Program-made: the position numbers and the translations under genes | Assembly: GCA_964395045.1 (NCBI GenBank) | Contig: CAYNBE010000002.1 | Span: 1 to 51,403, forward strand | Source of the DNA: UBA1413 sp964395045 | GTDB taxonomy: Bacteria > Bacteroidota > Bacteroidia > Bacteroidales > Prolixibacteraceae | DNA: 51,403 bases | Direction of reading: 5' to 3' | Shown: in pieces, positions 17,704 to 25,982 of the stretch | Numbering within the stretch: the first letter of the stretch is position 1 | How the letters are laid out: every line of letters begins with the position of its first letter | Notes under the pieces: generated by a model | What the model was told of the DNA's origin: nothing | Database searches by the model: none | Seen by the model: only the letters and a program-made list of their open reading frames with translations

Positions 17704-18054
17704 GTTTTTTAGTTATTTGTTGTTTTTTCTTTTCAGTTTTTGTTGTTCAATTACACGACAAATATCGGCTGTCTGAAGCCCCGAAAACAGATAAATCCAG
17801 CGAACAGCTTTAAGAATACCGGTAAATAAAGAAACCAGACGGCAACCAGCATGCCTGGCACCGGTACCGTGGAGGAAAAATACCGGTAAACCGGTGAATG
17901 GAACCTTCCTTTTTTCTTTTTTTGGTTTCTGGTAATCTTATCTGCACCGCTGCAAATGGCTTTTTGTCAAAGTTATATCCATCTGGATATCAAGAAGAAA
18001 AATAAAAATCAAGTTTTTCACTACTATGTGATACAATGTACCATAAAAACAATA

Positions 18055-18062
18055 TATATTTG
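18055..18062 (+). promoter_or_regulatory. Candidate -7 element of the PadR/PspC operon
   Basis: TATATTTG, an exact TAnnTTTG match. It is flanked by the ATACA-type inverted repeats described in the next entry, which suggests a repressible promoter. No clear -33 TTTG. Confidence 0.45.
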
Positions 18063-18068
18063 CAAAGC

Positions 18069-18082
18069 ATACATCAGTGTAT
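18069..18082. promoter_or_regulatory. Candidate PadR operator (ATACA-N4-TGTAT)
   Basis: The perfect inverted repeat ATACATCAGTGTAT begins 7 bases after the -7 element, across the expected transcription start. A second, looser copy (ATACAATGTA, about 18031-18040) lies on the other side of the promoter. PadR proteins are known to bind ATGT/ACAT-type dyads at their own promoters, so autoregulation is plausible. Confidence 0.45.
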
Positions 18083-18085
18083 TGG

Positions 18086-18247
18086 ATGGTAAAAGATATG
18101 CCAAAGTTCTTTGCAAATGAAGGAATGACCGGAATCATTCATCACAGCAAAAATATAGGGCAGTTGACGGGATGGATGAACCAGTCAGTCAGGCACATGG
18201 AAATCATCAGTGAAAGACGATTAAATAATGAAAGGAATGGAACATGA
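18086..18247 (+). CDS. Possible small ORF (53 codons) coupled to the PadR gene
   Basis: An open frame starting ATG GTA AAA GAT ATG, downstream of the candidate promoter, whose TGA overlaps the PadR ATG in an ATGA junction typical of translational coupling. The product would be basic and hydrophilic, with no domain I recognise. An internal ATG at 18098 is an alternative start. It could be a real leader peptide or chance; codon use is not decisive at this length. Confidence 0.35.
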   Translation: MVKDMPKFFANEGMTGIIHHSKNIGQLTGWMNQSVRHMEIISERRLNNERNGT

Positions 18248-18576
18248 AGATTGAAAACACAAAAGCACAAATGCGCAAGGGCGTGCTCGAATACTGTATT
18301 TTGCTGGTACTGGAGGGCAAGCCGCTTTACGTAAACGACATCATCCGGGAGTTAAAGGAAGCCAGGATGATTGTGGTTGAGGGCACACTGTATCCGCTTC
18401 TCATGCGTCTGAAAAACGATGGGTTGCTGACCTACAAATGGGAGGAATCGACACAGGGACCCCCCCGGAAATATTATGAACTGACCGATTCAGGCAGGAG
18501 TTTTCTGGTTGAGCTGCACGAATCGTGGTCAGAGCTGGTCGAGGCTGTTCATAAACTCAGAAACAACACCATTTAA
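18244..18576 (+). CDS. PadR-family transcriptional regulator
   Basis: 110-residue winged helix protein: MRKGVLEYCILLVLEGKPLY (about 11-30) forms the first helices, VVEGTLYPLLMRLKNDGLL (about 44-62) the recognition helix and wing, and PPRKYYELTDSGR (about 77-89) the PadR signature. The short C-terminal helix for dimer contact is present. It is followed 32 bp later by the PspC-domain gene; this regulator/membrane-protein pair is recurrent in Bacteroidota and suggests the regulator controls its own operon. Confidence 0.93.
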   Translation: MKIENTKAQMRKGVLEYCILLVLEGKPLYVNDIIRELKEARMIVVEGTLYPLLMRLKNDGLLTYKWEESTQGPPRKYYELTDSGRSFLVELHESWSELVEAVHKLRNNTI

Positions 18577-18608
18577 AATCCTGAATTCGGAAAAATAAAA
18601 TAGAAAAG

Positions 18609-20177
18609 ATGAAAAAGACATTTACCATCAGTATAAGCGGTACAGTTTTTCACATTGAGGAGGATGCGTTTGAAAAGCTGCAGGGGTACTTATTCAAACT
18701 GAAAAATCATTTTGGAAATGACGATGAAGGACGGGAAATAGTGGCTGACATCGAAGCCAGAATTGCCGATTTGTTTTTAGAAAAATCAAAAGGGGAAAGC
18801 AAAGTTGTGGTCAATGAATGGATTGACGACGTCATTGCCACGATGGGCACTCCCGAAGATTTTGAAAGCCAGGAAGCAGGTGGAGAACCGGTTGCAGGTC
18901 AGGCGAAGCGCAGAAAAAGACTCTACCGTGATACCGAACACCGCGTTTTCGGCGGGGTGAGCAGTGGTCTCGGTGCATATTTCAACATCGACCCGGTTGT
19001 TGTCAGGATCATTTTTGTAGTGTTGCTGCTCATGAACGGGATCGGAGTTCTGGCTTATCTGGTGTTGTGGATAGCGGTGCCAAAGGCGGAAACCACATCG
19101 CAACGCCTCGAAATGCGGGGTCAGGAAGTCACGGTATCCAATATTGAAAGGACCATCCGCGATGATATCAGGGAATCGAAAGAGGCTCATGTAAAACCTA
19201 CGGAAAAGAGTGCTCCGCTAAAACAGGCAGAAAAATCATCCGGATCACGCGGTGGTGGAACAAATGTGATAAAGGATATCCTTCAGGCAACCCTGATTGC
19301 TTTTGGGATTTTTATGATCCTCACCGGATTGTTTGGCCTGGTAGGAATGATTTCCACCATGATGATCGGACAATCGTTAGCATCAAACTGGCCCCTTGCC
19401 TGGGATGGATTTATGGTTTCCGACATGCTGAATTTCTTCGTGTCGCCAGGTACGATGATCTGGGGACTGATCATGATCGGATTGCTGGCCGGTATTCCGC
19501 TTCTGGCCATACTTTATATTGGTACGAAGCTGGTTTTCAGGTATAAATCAAACAACACAGCGATAGGTTTGGGAATGGCCGGAGTATGGCTGATTGCGTT
19601 GCTGGCGCTTATGATTATTTCTTTCAAAGAAGTGAGCAATTTTAAAAACAGGACATCCCTGACGAGCACCGAAACGCTTGCCCCCCCGGAGGGAAAAACC
19701 CTTTACCTCAGGCCCGCTCCTGACAGATATGAGAATTACAGCAAATCAGACTGGGATATAGAGAGGTTTAAAACGGTATTGGTTGACGGCAAACCTGTAT
19801 TACTTGGTGAACCCCGTCTGGACATCGAAAAATCTTTAACCGGGGAGTGTGTGATTCTGATCAAAAAATGGGCGCGTGGAAAAACCCAGGCAGAAGCCAA
19901 TGAACATATTCAGAGCATTTTGTATAACTATCACTTGTCAGATTCCATTCTGACATTTGATCCATGGTTTTTGCCGGGCAAAGAGGCCAGGTGGCACGAT
20001 CAACGTGTAGAGATAACGCTAAAACTGCCTGAAAACATGTCGGTCCATCTGGGAGAGGGAATGGAAAGGCTGATCTATGATATTGATAACGTAACACATA
20101 CCTGGGATGGGGAAATGATAGGAAAAACATGGGTCATGAAACCCGAAGGCCTGACCATGAAAGACAGTATCAGATAA
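18609..20177 (+). CDS. PspC-domain membrane protein
   Basis: N-terminal cytoplasmic region (1-98) with a helical DUF-like segment (GREIVADIEARIADLFLEK), then a PspC domain (about 100-160: RVFGGVSSGLGAYFNIDPVVVR followed by a membrane helix). Further membrane helices lie at about 222-250, 275-305 and 315-340, and the C-terminal 180 residues look extracytoplasmic. PspC proteins act in envelope stress responses in other bacteria. It is in one operon with the PadR regulator, so its level is probably controlled by a PadR ligand or envelope state. Confidence 0.9.
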   Translation: MKKTFTISISGTVFHIEEDAFEKLQGYLFKLKNHFGNDDEGREIVADIEARIADLFLEKSKGESKVVVNEWIDDVIATMGTPEDFESQEAGGEPVAGQAKRRKRLYRDTEHRVFGGVSSGLGAYFNIDPVVVRIIFVVLLLMNGIGVLAYLVLWIAVPKAETTSQRLEMRGQEVTVSNIERTIRDDIRESKEAHVKPTEKSAPLKQAEKSSGSRGGGTNVIKDILQATLIAFGIFMILTGLFGLVGMISTMMIGQSLASNWPLAWDGFMVSDMLNFFVSPGTMIWGLIMIGLLAGIPLLAILYIGTKLVFRYKSNNTAIGLGMAGVWLIALLALMIISFKEVSNFKNRTSLTSTETLAPPEGKTLYLRPAPDRYENYSKSDWDIERFKTVLVDGKPVLLGEPRLDIEKSLTGECVILIKKWARGKTQAEANEHIQSILYNYHLSDSILTFDPWFLPGKEARWHDQRVEITLKLPENMSVHLGEGMERLIYDIDNVTHTWDGEMIGKTWVMKPEGLTMKDSIR

Positions 20178-20197
20178 AATAAATGATTACAAAAACA

Positions 20198-20221
20198 AAA
20201 AGAGGCAGGAGCCTCTTTTTT
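20198..20221 (+). terminator. Intrinsic terminator after the PspC gene
   Basis: A perfect 10-base stem AAAAAGAGGC (20198-20207) / GCCTCTTTTT (20212-20221) with loop AGGA. Because of the A and T runs at both ends it can act on both strands, and it also sits at the end of the convergent lipoate ligase operon. Confidence 0.85.
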
Positions 20222-20223
20222 GT

Positions 20224-21186
20224 TTAAAAATATCCGTATATCAGATCTTTGTTGTATGGAAAATTCAATTCAATATGAGCATTTTCAACACTTTCATACA
20301 GGTGCAGCCTGCCGGTCAGCAGGTTTTCCAGTTTGACCGCTTCCTGCCTGCTGTATACATCTCCGGTAAGATTTGCCTTTAAAACCAGTCCCCTATCAAC
20401 TTGTAGATGGACGTGCAGTGATTGTACGTTCCATTTAAGTGAATGATCAAACGAATAGGGAGGCGAGTATCCGAACTGCCATTCAGTCGTTTCATATTTT
20501 TGTTGCTTTAGAACCTCTATCTCCTCTTTTTCTTTATTCGACAATTCCCCCATGCTGTTGCCGGGATTGTTATACAGAAAATAATCTGCCAGATCAGCCA
20601 TGAACTGTCTTACATCTGAAGGTCGTGGTAAAAAGGTAGCAATATTTGTCACTTGGCTGCGGTTCGAGTGGACTGATTTTCCGACGTATTTACCAGGGTG
20701 TGCCGTAATAGCTTTTCCCAGCCGGCTGAGATCGGATGAAAACAGGAGGGTTCCATGGTGCAGGACCCGGTTTTTGTGGATATGTTCGGCATTGCCTGAA
20801 ATTTTTTTCCCATTGATGGTCAGATCGTTCCTGCCTGTTGACCCTGTCTGTATTCCCATAGACGACAACGCTTTAGCAACAGGTTCGGTAAAATGCCGGA
20901 AGTTAATTTCATCCGGACGGTTGAAATTTTTGATGATCGAGAAATTTACGTTTCCCAGATCATGAAAAACTGTCCCTCCCCCCGAGATTCTTCTTGCCAG
21001 GCTGATTTTGTTTTCCCTGACATACCTGTAATCAATTTCAGCAAGGGCATTTTGATGTTTTCCGACCACAACGGCATCTTTGCTTTGCCAAACCATAAAT
21101 ATCTCTTCCCGACGGTTCTTAAGCAGGTATTCTTCAGCTGCAAGACAGAAATGCGGGTCTGTTTCATGAAGAAGGATGCATTGCAT
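20224..21186 (-). CDS. lplA: Lipoate--protein ligase
   Basis: Attaches lipoate to the lipoyl domains of 2-oxoacid dehydrogenases or the glycine cleavage H protein. Signatures: ARRISGGGTVFHDLGNVNFS (about 64-83) for lipoyl-AMP binding, the catalytic Lys region NGKKISGNAEH (about 126-136) and LLFSSDL. A C-terminal accessory domain (about 240-320) is present, so activation and transfer are probably both in this protein. Last gene of a leftward operon, 10 bp after the phosphoesterase. Confidence 0.94.
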   Translation of the reverse strand: MQCILLHETDPHFCLAAEEYLLKNRREEIFMVWQSKDAVVVGKHQNALAEIDYRYVRENKISLARRISGGGTVFHDLGNVNFSIIKNFNRPDEINFRHFTEPVAKALSSMGIQTGSTGRNDLTINGKKISGNAEHIHKNRVLHHGTLLFSSDLSRLGKAITAHPGKYVGKSVHSNRSQVTNIATFLPRPSDVRQFMADLADYFLYNNPGNSMGELSNKEKEEIEVLKQQKYETTEWQFGYSPPYSFDHSLKWNVQSLHVHLQVDRGLVLKANLTGDVYSRQEAVKLENLLTGRLHLYESVENAHIELNFPYNKDLIYGYF

Positions 21187-21196
21187 GGTATAAGGT

Positions 21197-21889
21197 TCAA
21201 TTATTCAACTTCAGTGTAAAGAATTCAGTATTTGTTTCCAGGCAATCGGTACAGGTAACGGATGTGGTTTTGTTCTCTGAAAAAAAAGTGAGAATTCCGT
21301 TTCCTGTTTTGGTATGGCCGAATATCTGATAAAATCCCGGAAGAGGATCGGTCAGGGTTTCACGGAAATCGGCCCAGAAGATGCCGCCATGTTTGTGAAT
21401 TCCTCCTCTGAGCGGACCTACATGAAAAAGTGTGGGATCGTATTCCCGGAATAACCTGTTCAGGGTATCTGAAAGGGTTTCATCACCTGTCGTTTTTTTT
21501 TCTATGAATTTTTCATACCATGACCCGACAATCCCGGCATGGGACCAGATATATTTGCCAGTTTGCCAGGCAGCCTGGAAGAAATCACGGTTTTGTGTAA
21601 AGAGATCATGCAAATTCTGAGCCATCTCCGGTCTGAACCCTGAACAACCATGCCCCTGTTTGCCAAGAAACAAATAGGCGAGATCATGGTTTCCCCATAA
21701 CAGGACCACTTTCCCGGGAAATGTCGCTTTCAGCCGGATTACCTCCATGAGGTTTTCCAGGATATGCTGATCATCATATTCGAAAGAATCAACATAATCC
21801 CCCACGAAAACCAAATGATCCCAGTCGGCGGGAGAGATATCTTTCCAGGCCTGTGATCCATGAAGATCTCCGATGGTTATGACATCCAT
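21197..21889 (-). CDS. Calcineurin-like metallophosphoesterase
   Basis: A binuclear metal phosphoesterase with the expected blocks in order: GDLHG (7-11), FVGDYVDS (28-35), WGNHDLA (65-71) and SHAG (about 115-118). The 230-residue length matches small Ser/Thr phosphatase-like or nucleotide-directed enzymes; the substrate is not evident. It sits between a TonB receptor gene (34 bp) and lplA (10 bp) in one leftward transcript, without an obvious pathway link. Confidence 0.88.
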   Translation of the reverse strand: MDVITIGDLHGSQAWKDISPADWDHLVFVGDYVDSFEYDDQHILENLMEVIRLKATFPGKVVLLWGNHDLAYLFLGKQGHGCSGFRPEMAQNLHDLFTQNRDFFQAAWQTGKYIWSHAGIVGSWYEKFIEKKTTGDETLSDTLNRLFREYDPTLFHVGPLRGGIHKHGGIFWADFRETLTDPLPGFYQIFGHTKTGNGILTFFSENKTTSVTCTDCLETNTEFFTLKLNN

Positions 21890-21923
21890 TTTTTTTCTAT
21901 AAAGATACGAAACGGAAACTTCT

Positions 21924-24314
21924 TTAAAATTCTATCATGATTCCAAGTGAGGGCAGAAAAGTACCCGTTGTGTTTTTCACCCGCTTTAGCTGATACCGTG
22001 TCCCTCCGTCGACCAGGATAAACCCGCCTGCTTCGTCCTGTTCGCGGACGATAATATCTTCCTGATCGGCCTTGAAGTTGTAAAAGTTCTGAAAGTCGAT
22101 ATAAAATTTGGCAGTCAGCCGGTTCAGGTAGAATGCTTTATCAAGCCGTACATCAAGCTGGTGGAAAGGTTTGAAGCGGGAAGCATTTAGCTTGCTGTTA
22201 TCGGGAGAGGGGGCTCCGGTCAGATTCCAGACTTCGATCAGCGAGCTTTTTTCCAGATCCCAGGGGGTATATGGCAGGCCGCCGACGAACCTCCAGCGGA
22301 TACCGGCACGCCAGTTGCCTTTGATTTCTTTGGTGGATGTAAGGACAATCAGGTGTTTGCTGTCCCACTTCGATGGTATGAACTGGTTCAGTCCGTTTTT
22401 GAATTCACTCCTGACGAGTGTGTAAGAAAGGTTCAGGTTCAATCCTTTCACCGAAGTAATTCTTGTCTGGAATTCAGCGCCATAGGCTCTTCCTTCCGAT
22501 GTGGAAGTGACCTCTTCATCGCCGATCACCCCAAAGTCAGCCCCCTTGTTGGCCAGACTGATTGAATCGTTGACTAAAAAGGGGTAATTTCTGTAATTTT
22601 TCAGAAATGCTTCAGCTGAAAACAGAATCCCGGTTTCTGGGCGGTATTCGATCCCTCCGATCAGATGATTGGCGGTAATATATTTCAGATGGTTGAATTT
22701 ATTGATGAATGAATTGTCTTTTTTATATCCCAGTACCGTGTATGCCGGCAACTGGTAATAGCGTCCGGTGTTGAAATTGAGGCTCCACCGGTTATCAAAC
22801 CGATAGGATGCTGAAAAGCGGGGTGAGAGTTGTTTAAACGGGTTCCCCATATTTTTCGAATAATTGTTTGCGTCAGTTCTGATACCTATTGACAGAGCCA
22901 GTTTATCATCCAGAACCGGTTTGCTGACCTGGCCGAAGAGCCCCCACTTTACGAGGTTCAGGTTTGTTTCATACCTGACGGCTGTCACCTGTCCGCCATA
23001 AAAACGCCGGGAATCCGTTTTGTTGGTATATGAAACAACTTCCGTACTGGCACCGAAATTGATTTTATATCCATTGATTCGGGTGTTGTTTTCCAGACGC
23101 AGCTTGTTTTCAATCTCCCCTGAATCGTAATCCAGGATTTTGTTCGCTTCGGAAGAGTCGTTGTTGTCGAGGTATTTATAGGAATTATTGTTCAGGTGAT
23201 TGCGGCTGAGTACCACTGTTTGGTAACTGTTTTTCCTGAAGTGTTTATAAATGGCCCCAATTGTGTAATTCCATTGTTCATTGACAGGTATCTGGCTCAG
23301 GATATATTTTTGCTGGTCGTCAGGATTTTCGATACCGAGGTTCAGGTCGAACAGGTCAATGGCTCCCAATCCGACCAGTGTCAGCTCGTTTTTGTCGTCA
23401 AAACGGGTACGTACCTTGAACTGCATATCGTTGAATGTAGGCAGAAAGGGAAGTTCAATCAGGCTGAACAGGAATTTCAGGTAAGAACGACGGGTGGAAA
23501 GCACAAATGTGGTTTTTTCACCGAGGGGACCGTCGAAGGTGGCCGAAAGTTCCGAAGCCCCGAGCGTTCCGCGGAAACGGATTTTATCCTGGTTTCCGTC
23601 GACCTGTGAAAATTCAAGGACTCCGCTGAGGGCATTCCCCCTGTTTGAAGGGAATGCACCTGAATAATAATTTACTTCGCGGAGAAGGTCGGCGTTCAGG
23701 ATACCGACGGGACCGCCTGATGCACCCTGTGTTGCAAAATGGTTGATGTTGGGCACCTCCACTCCATCGAGATAAAAACGGCTTTCTGAAGGGCCTCCTC
23801 CCCTGATAATGATATCGTTGCGATAAGCAGGGGTAGACTGTACCCCTGGGAAAGACTGTATTACCCTTGAAATATCACGGTTGGCCCCCGGACTGTTCTC
23901 GATTTCTCCAATGGCAATGACACGGAGACTAACCGGGCTTTCTTCCGTTTTGCGAAACGGGGATGCCTTTACCGTGACTTCTTCGATCTGCTGCTGGCTC
24001 ACTCTCATCGGGATTTCAACGGATGCAACCCTTGCATTGCTGATTTCAATTTCGGGGGAAACGGCAGGTTCATATCCGACAAAGGATGTTTGCAACCTGA
24101 TGAATCCAGGTTTTAGCCCGGTTATCAGGAACTTGCCGTCCATATCGGAAATTGTCCCGACAGTTGTTCCTGATACGATGATGTTGACAAACGGAAGGGG
24201 TTCGTTGCTGACCAGGTCAAAAACCCGGCCTGTGATACTTCCCTGTTGTGAAAACAGGGCAAAAGGCATCGATAGCAACAATGCGGAAACAAGGTATTTT
24301 TTGAGAATATTCAT
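21924..24314 (-). CDS. TonB-dependent outer membrane receptor
   Basis: Signal peptide (SALLLSMPFALFSQQ, cleavage near 22), carboxypeptidase-regulatory domain (about 25-110: GSITGRVFDLVSNEPLPFVNII is its start), plug domain (about 125-225; DIIIRGGGPSESRFYLDGVEV and FPSNRGNALSGVLEF) and a barrel of some 550 residues ending LPSLGIMIEF with the terminal Phe that outer membrane proteins favour. There is no STN domain and no SusD-like neighbour. It follows the DUF2271 lipoprotein gene by 6 bp, so the two probably act together in uptake of an unknown, perhaps metal- or cofactor-related, substrate. Confidence 0.94.
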   Translation of the reverse strand: MNILKKYLVSALLLSMPFALFSQQGSITGRVFDLVSNEPLPFVNIIVSGTTVGTISDMDGKFLITGLKPGFIRLQTSFVGYEPAVSPEIEISNARVASVEIPMRVSQQQIEEVTVKASPFRKTEESPVSLRVIAIGEIENSPGANRDISRVIQSFPGVQSTPAYRNDIIIRGGGPSESRFYLDGVEVPNINHFATQGASGGPVGILNADLLREVNYYSGAFPSNRGNALSGVLEFSQVDGNQDKIRFRGTLGASELSATFDGPLGEKTTFVLSTRRSYLKFLFSLIELPFLPTFNDMQFKVRTRFDDKNELTLVGLGAIDLFDLNLGIENPDDQQKYILSQIPVNEQWNYTIGAIYKHFRKNSYQTVVLSRNHLNNNSYKYLDNNDSSEANKILDYDSGEIENKLRLENNTRINGYKINFGASTEVVSYTNKTDSRRFYGGQVTAVRYETNLNLVKWGLFGQVSKPVLDDKLALSIGIRTDANNYSKNMGNPFKQLSPRFSASYRFDNRWSLNFNTGRYYQLPAYTVLGYKKDNSFINKFNHLKYITANHLIGGIEYRPETGILFSAEAFLKNYRNYPFLVNDSISLANKGADFGVIGDEEVTSTSEGRAYGAEFQTRITSVKGLNLNLSYTLVRSEFKNGLNQFIPSKWDSKHLIVLTSTKEIKGNWRAGIRWRFVGGLPYTPWDLEKSSLIEVWNLTGAPSPDNSKLNASRFKPFHQLDVRLDKAFYLNRLTAKFYIDFQNFYNFKADQEDIIVREQDEAGGFILVDGGTRYQLKRVKNTTGTFLPSLGIMIEF

Positions 24315-24320
24315 GATGTT

Positions 24321-25052
24321 CTATTGAAGGGTAACATTGACAGAATAAATAATCTCCCTGGCAGTTGTGAACGAAGTAAGGTCGGTGTACAAGCGGCCAT
24401 CTTTGCCTGAGGGGTGTCCATGGCCGATGGGATTCAGAAAAACAGGGAAACCCGGTTCCGACAGGTCGATGGTTGCTGCATAAACCAGAGACGGCTGCAA
24501 CGAACCATAATAATCGTTGTCGTCAGGGAACTTACCGTTATACCAGAAAGAGTTGGAATCCCAGGCTTGGTTGATTTCAAGCAGCACCCTGATTTTCCCT
24601 GATTTCCTTTCAGAAAGCGAAGTGTTCAAACTGAAACTTCCGGTGGGTGTTGCGGCGGTAATTCCATCAGGAACAGGATTTTCCGGAGAAGGGACAAACA
24701 GGCCGTCTTCAGCTTTTATATTTCTTTTATGAGCCCAATAAGGCAGGGTTGCCGGTCTGCGTGCAGGGCCCGGCTTGTTGTCCCATTTCCCTGGAGCTAT
24801 CTGCCCGTGACCATATACTCCTTTGGCAACATACCGGGTTACCAGAAGTGTTTCCAGATAATTCCCCTCCAAATCTTCGACCCAGATAGCAAAGCTGGGA
24901 TGATTAAATTCCTTTCCCTTTACAAAATCTATGATAAAAGCATTTCCTTTGCCCTGGATATTGGTTGAGAGAACTATCTTTTCCTTCTCGGGCGATTGTT
25001 GTGCAATACACGATGAAAGGAAAAACAGAATCAATGGGATATATTTCTTCAT
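24321..25052 (-). CDS. DUF2271-family lipoprotein
   Basis: Starting at the ATG at 25052 gives a clean lipoprotein signal (MKKYIPLILFFLSSCIAQ, Cys15); a longer frame to 25148 runs into the divergent dtd region and has no function as a signal. The mature part matches DUF2271: FAIWVEDLEGNYLETLLVT, RRPATLPYWAHKRN, and LLEINQAWDSNSFWYNGKF near the middle. The family is found with redox and iron- or flavin-linked membrane genes, but its role is not known. First gene of the leftward operon; the 78 bases between it and dtd must hold both promoters. Confidence 0.85.
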   Translation of the reverse strand: MKKYIPLILFFLSSCIAQQSPEKEKIVLSTNIQGKGNAFIIDFVKGKEFNHPSFAIWVEDLEGNYLETLLVTRYVAKGVYGHGQIAPGKWDNKPGPARRPATLPYWAHKRNIKAEDGLFVPSPENPVPDGITAATPTGSFSLNTSLSERKSGKIRVLLEINQAWDSNSFWYNGKFPDDNDYYGSLQPSLVYAATIDLSEPGFPVFLNPIGHGHPSGKDGRLYTDLTSFTTAREIIYSVNVTLQ

Positions 25053-25130
25053 TGTTTTTGATTTTGAGTTAAGATAACAGTTTTTCAGGTTAGATTGTTC
25101 ATGTTCGATGAAATAAGTCGTTATAAAAAA

Positions 25131-25586
25131 ATGAGAGCAGTGGTTCAAAGGGTCACTTCAGCCAGTGTTGTGACCGGTCATCATGAAGTTGCAAGGATTG
25201 ACCATGGCCTTGTTATCCTCCTGGGAATTGAAGAAGCTGACGATGAAAGCGATATTGAATGGCTTTCAAAAAAGATCGTCCAGTTGCGGATTTTCAACGA
25301 CAGGAATGGAGTGATGAATCATTCCGTCATGGATACAACAGGGGGTGTGATTGTTGTCAGCCAGTTTACGCTTCATGCTTCGGTTAAAAAGGGGAACCGG
25401 CCCTCCTATATCCGGGCTGCGCGTCCTGAAACGGCCATTCCTCTTTACGAAAAATTTGTTTTATCAATGGAAATACTCTTGGGGCGGCCCGTTGAGACCG
25501 GGGTATTCGGGGCTCATATGGAAGTGTCGCTTGTAAATGATGGTCCGGTTACCATCATCATTGATACGAGAAACCGGGAATTTTAA
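25131..25586 (+). CDS. dtd: D-aminoacyl-tRNA deacylase
   Basis: Removes D-amino acids (and mischarged glycine) from tRNA. The start at ATG 25131 gives MRAVVQRVTSASV, the usual N-terminus, and 151 residues; 12 additional in-frame residues upstream are unlikely. The SQFTLHA motif (about 77-83) and the NDGPVT motif (about 138-143, the Gly-cisPro hairpin) are intact. It is the first gene of a rightward run with the MazG-like, deoC and yhcH-like genes. Confidence 0.95.
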   Translation: MRAVVQRVTSASVVTGHHEVARIDHGLVILLGIEEADDESDIEWLSKKIVQLRIFNDRNGVMNHSVMDTTGGVIVVSQFTLHASVKKGNRPSYIRAARPETAIPLYEKFVLSMEILLGRPVETGVFGAHMEVSLVNDGPVTIIIDTRNREF

Positions 25587-25606
25587 AATGTCGAGGCCAA
25601 AGCCGG

Positions 25607-25636
25607 TTTGAATTGGTTACAATAATGGTATTTTTG
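25607..25636 (+). promoter_or_regulatory. Bacteroidota-type promoter directly before the MazG-like gene
   Basis: TTTG at 25607-25610, an 18-base spacer and TATTTTTG at 25629-25636. It ends 4 bases before the ATG at 25641, so the transcript would be leaderless or nearly so. It also shows that the MazG-like, deoC and yhcH-like genes can be expressed apart from dtd. Confidence 0.6.
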
Positions 25637-25640
25637 TGAC

Positions 25641-25979
25641 ATGAGTGAACTTTCAATTTCAGAAGCCCAGCGAATGGTTGATGAATGGATAACGACCATC
25701 GGGGTACGCTATTTCAGTGAACTGACCAATATGGCGGTGCTGACTGAAGAGGTGGGTGAACTTGCACGGATCATGGCCCGTACTTATGGAGACCAGTCCT
25801 TTAAACCATCTGACAAAGGCGAAAATCTGCCCGATGAACTGGCAGATATATTCTGGGTGTTGTTGTGTATTGCCAACCAGACAGGTACGGATCTGACCGA
25901 GGCATTCCTTCACAACATCCGGAAAAAAACAAACCGGGATATCAACAGACATACCGGCAATGAAAAACTTAAAAAATAG
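25641..25979 (+). CDS. MazG-like nucleotide pyrophosphohydrolase
   Basis: A 112-residue all-helical protein with the EExxE...DExxD metal-binding pattern of the MazG/dUTPase-like superfamily: LTEEVGELARIMAR (about 33-46) and LPDELADIFWVLLCIA (about 63-78). It is predicted to split nucleoside triphosphates to monophosphate and pyrophosphate; the preferred nucleotide is unknown. It ends 3 bp before deoC, so the two are co-transcribed, pointing to nucleotide clean-up and salvage. Confidence 0.9.
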   Translation: MSELSISEAQRMVDEWITTIGVRYFSELTNMAVLTEEVGELARIMARTYGDQSFKPSDKGENLPDELADIFWVLLCIANQTGTDLTEAFLHNIRKKTNRDINRHTGNEKLKK

Positions 25980-25982
25980 CAT

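Larger units (their letters stand above)
17704..18085. other. Gene-free stretch upstream of the PadR operon
   Basis: About 380 bases between divergent genes. It holds short repeats of ACCGG/CCGGT (around 17816-17896) that can pair with one another, but no RNA family I recognise. The last 30 bases carry the candidate PadR promoter and operator listed separately. Confidence 0.3.

Noticed and set aside
17760..17940. Possible structured RNA or riboswitch with ACCGG/CCGGT repeats
   Set aside because: I compared it by eye with cobalamin, TPP, SAM and RNase P signatures and found no match; pairing is short and unconvincing.
17938..18138. Minus-strand frame of 66 codons opposite the PadR upstream region
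   Set aside because: It is antisense to the candidate promoter and operator, has an odd hydrophobic composition and no recognisable domain.
17237..20221. Two A/T-flanked hairpins considered as CRISPR-like or mobile-element ends
   Set aside because: Each is a single stem with a T run at a gene end, as expected for intrinsic terminators; there are no repeats with spacers and no transposase.
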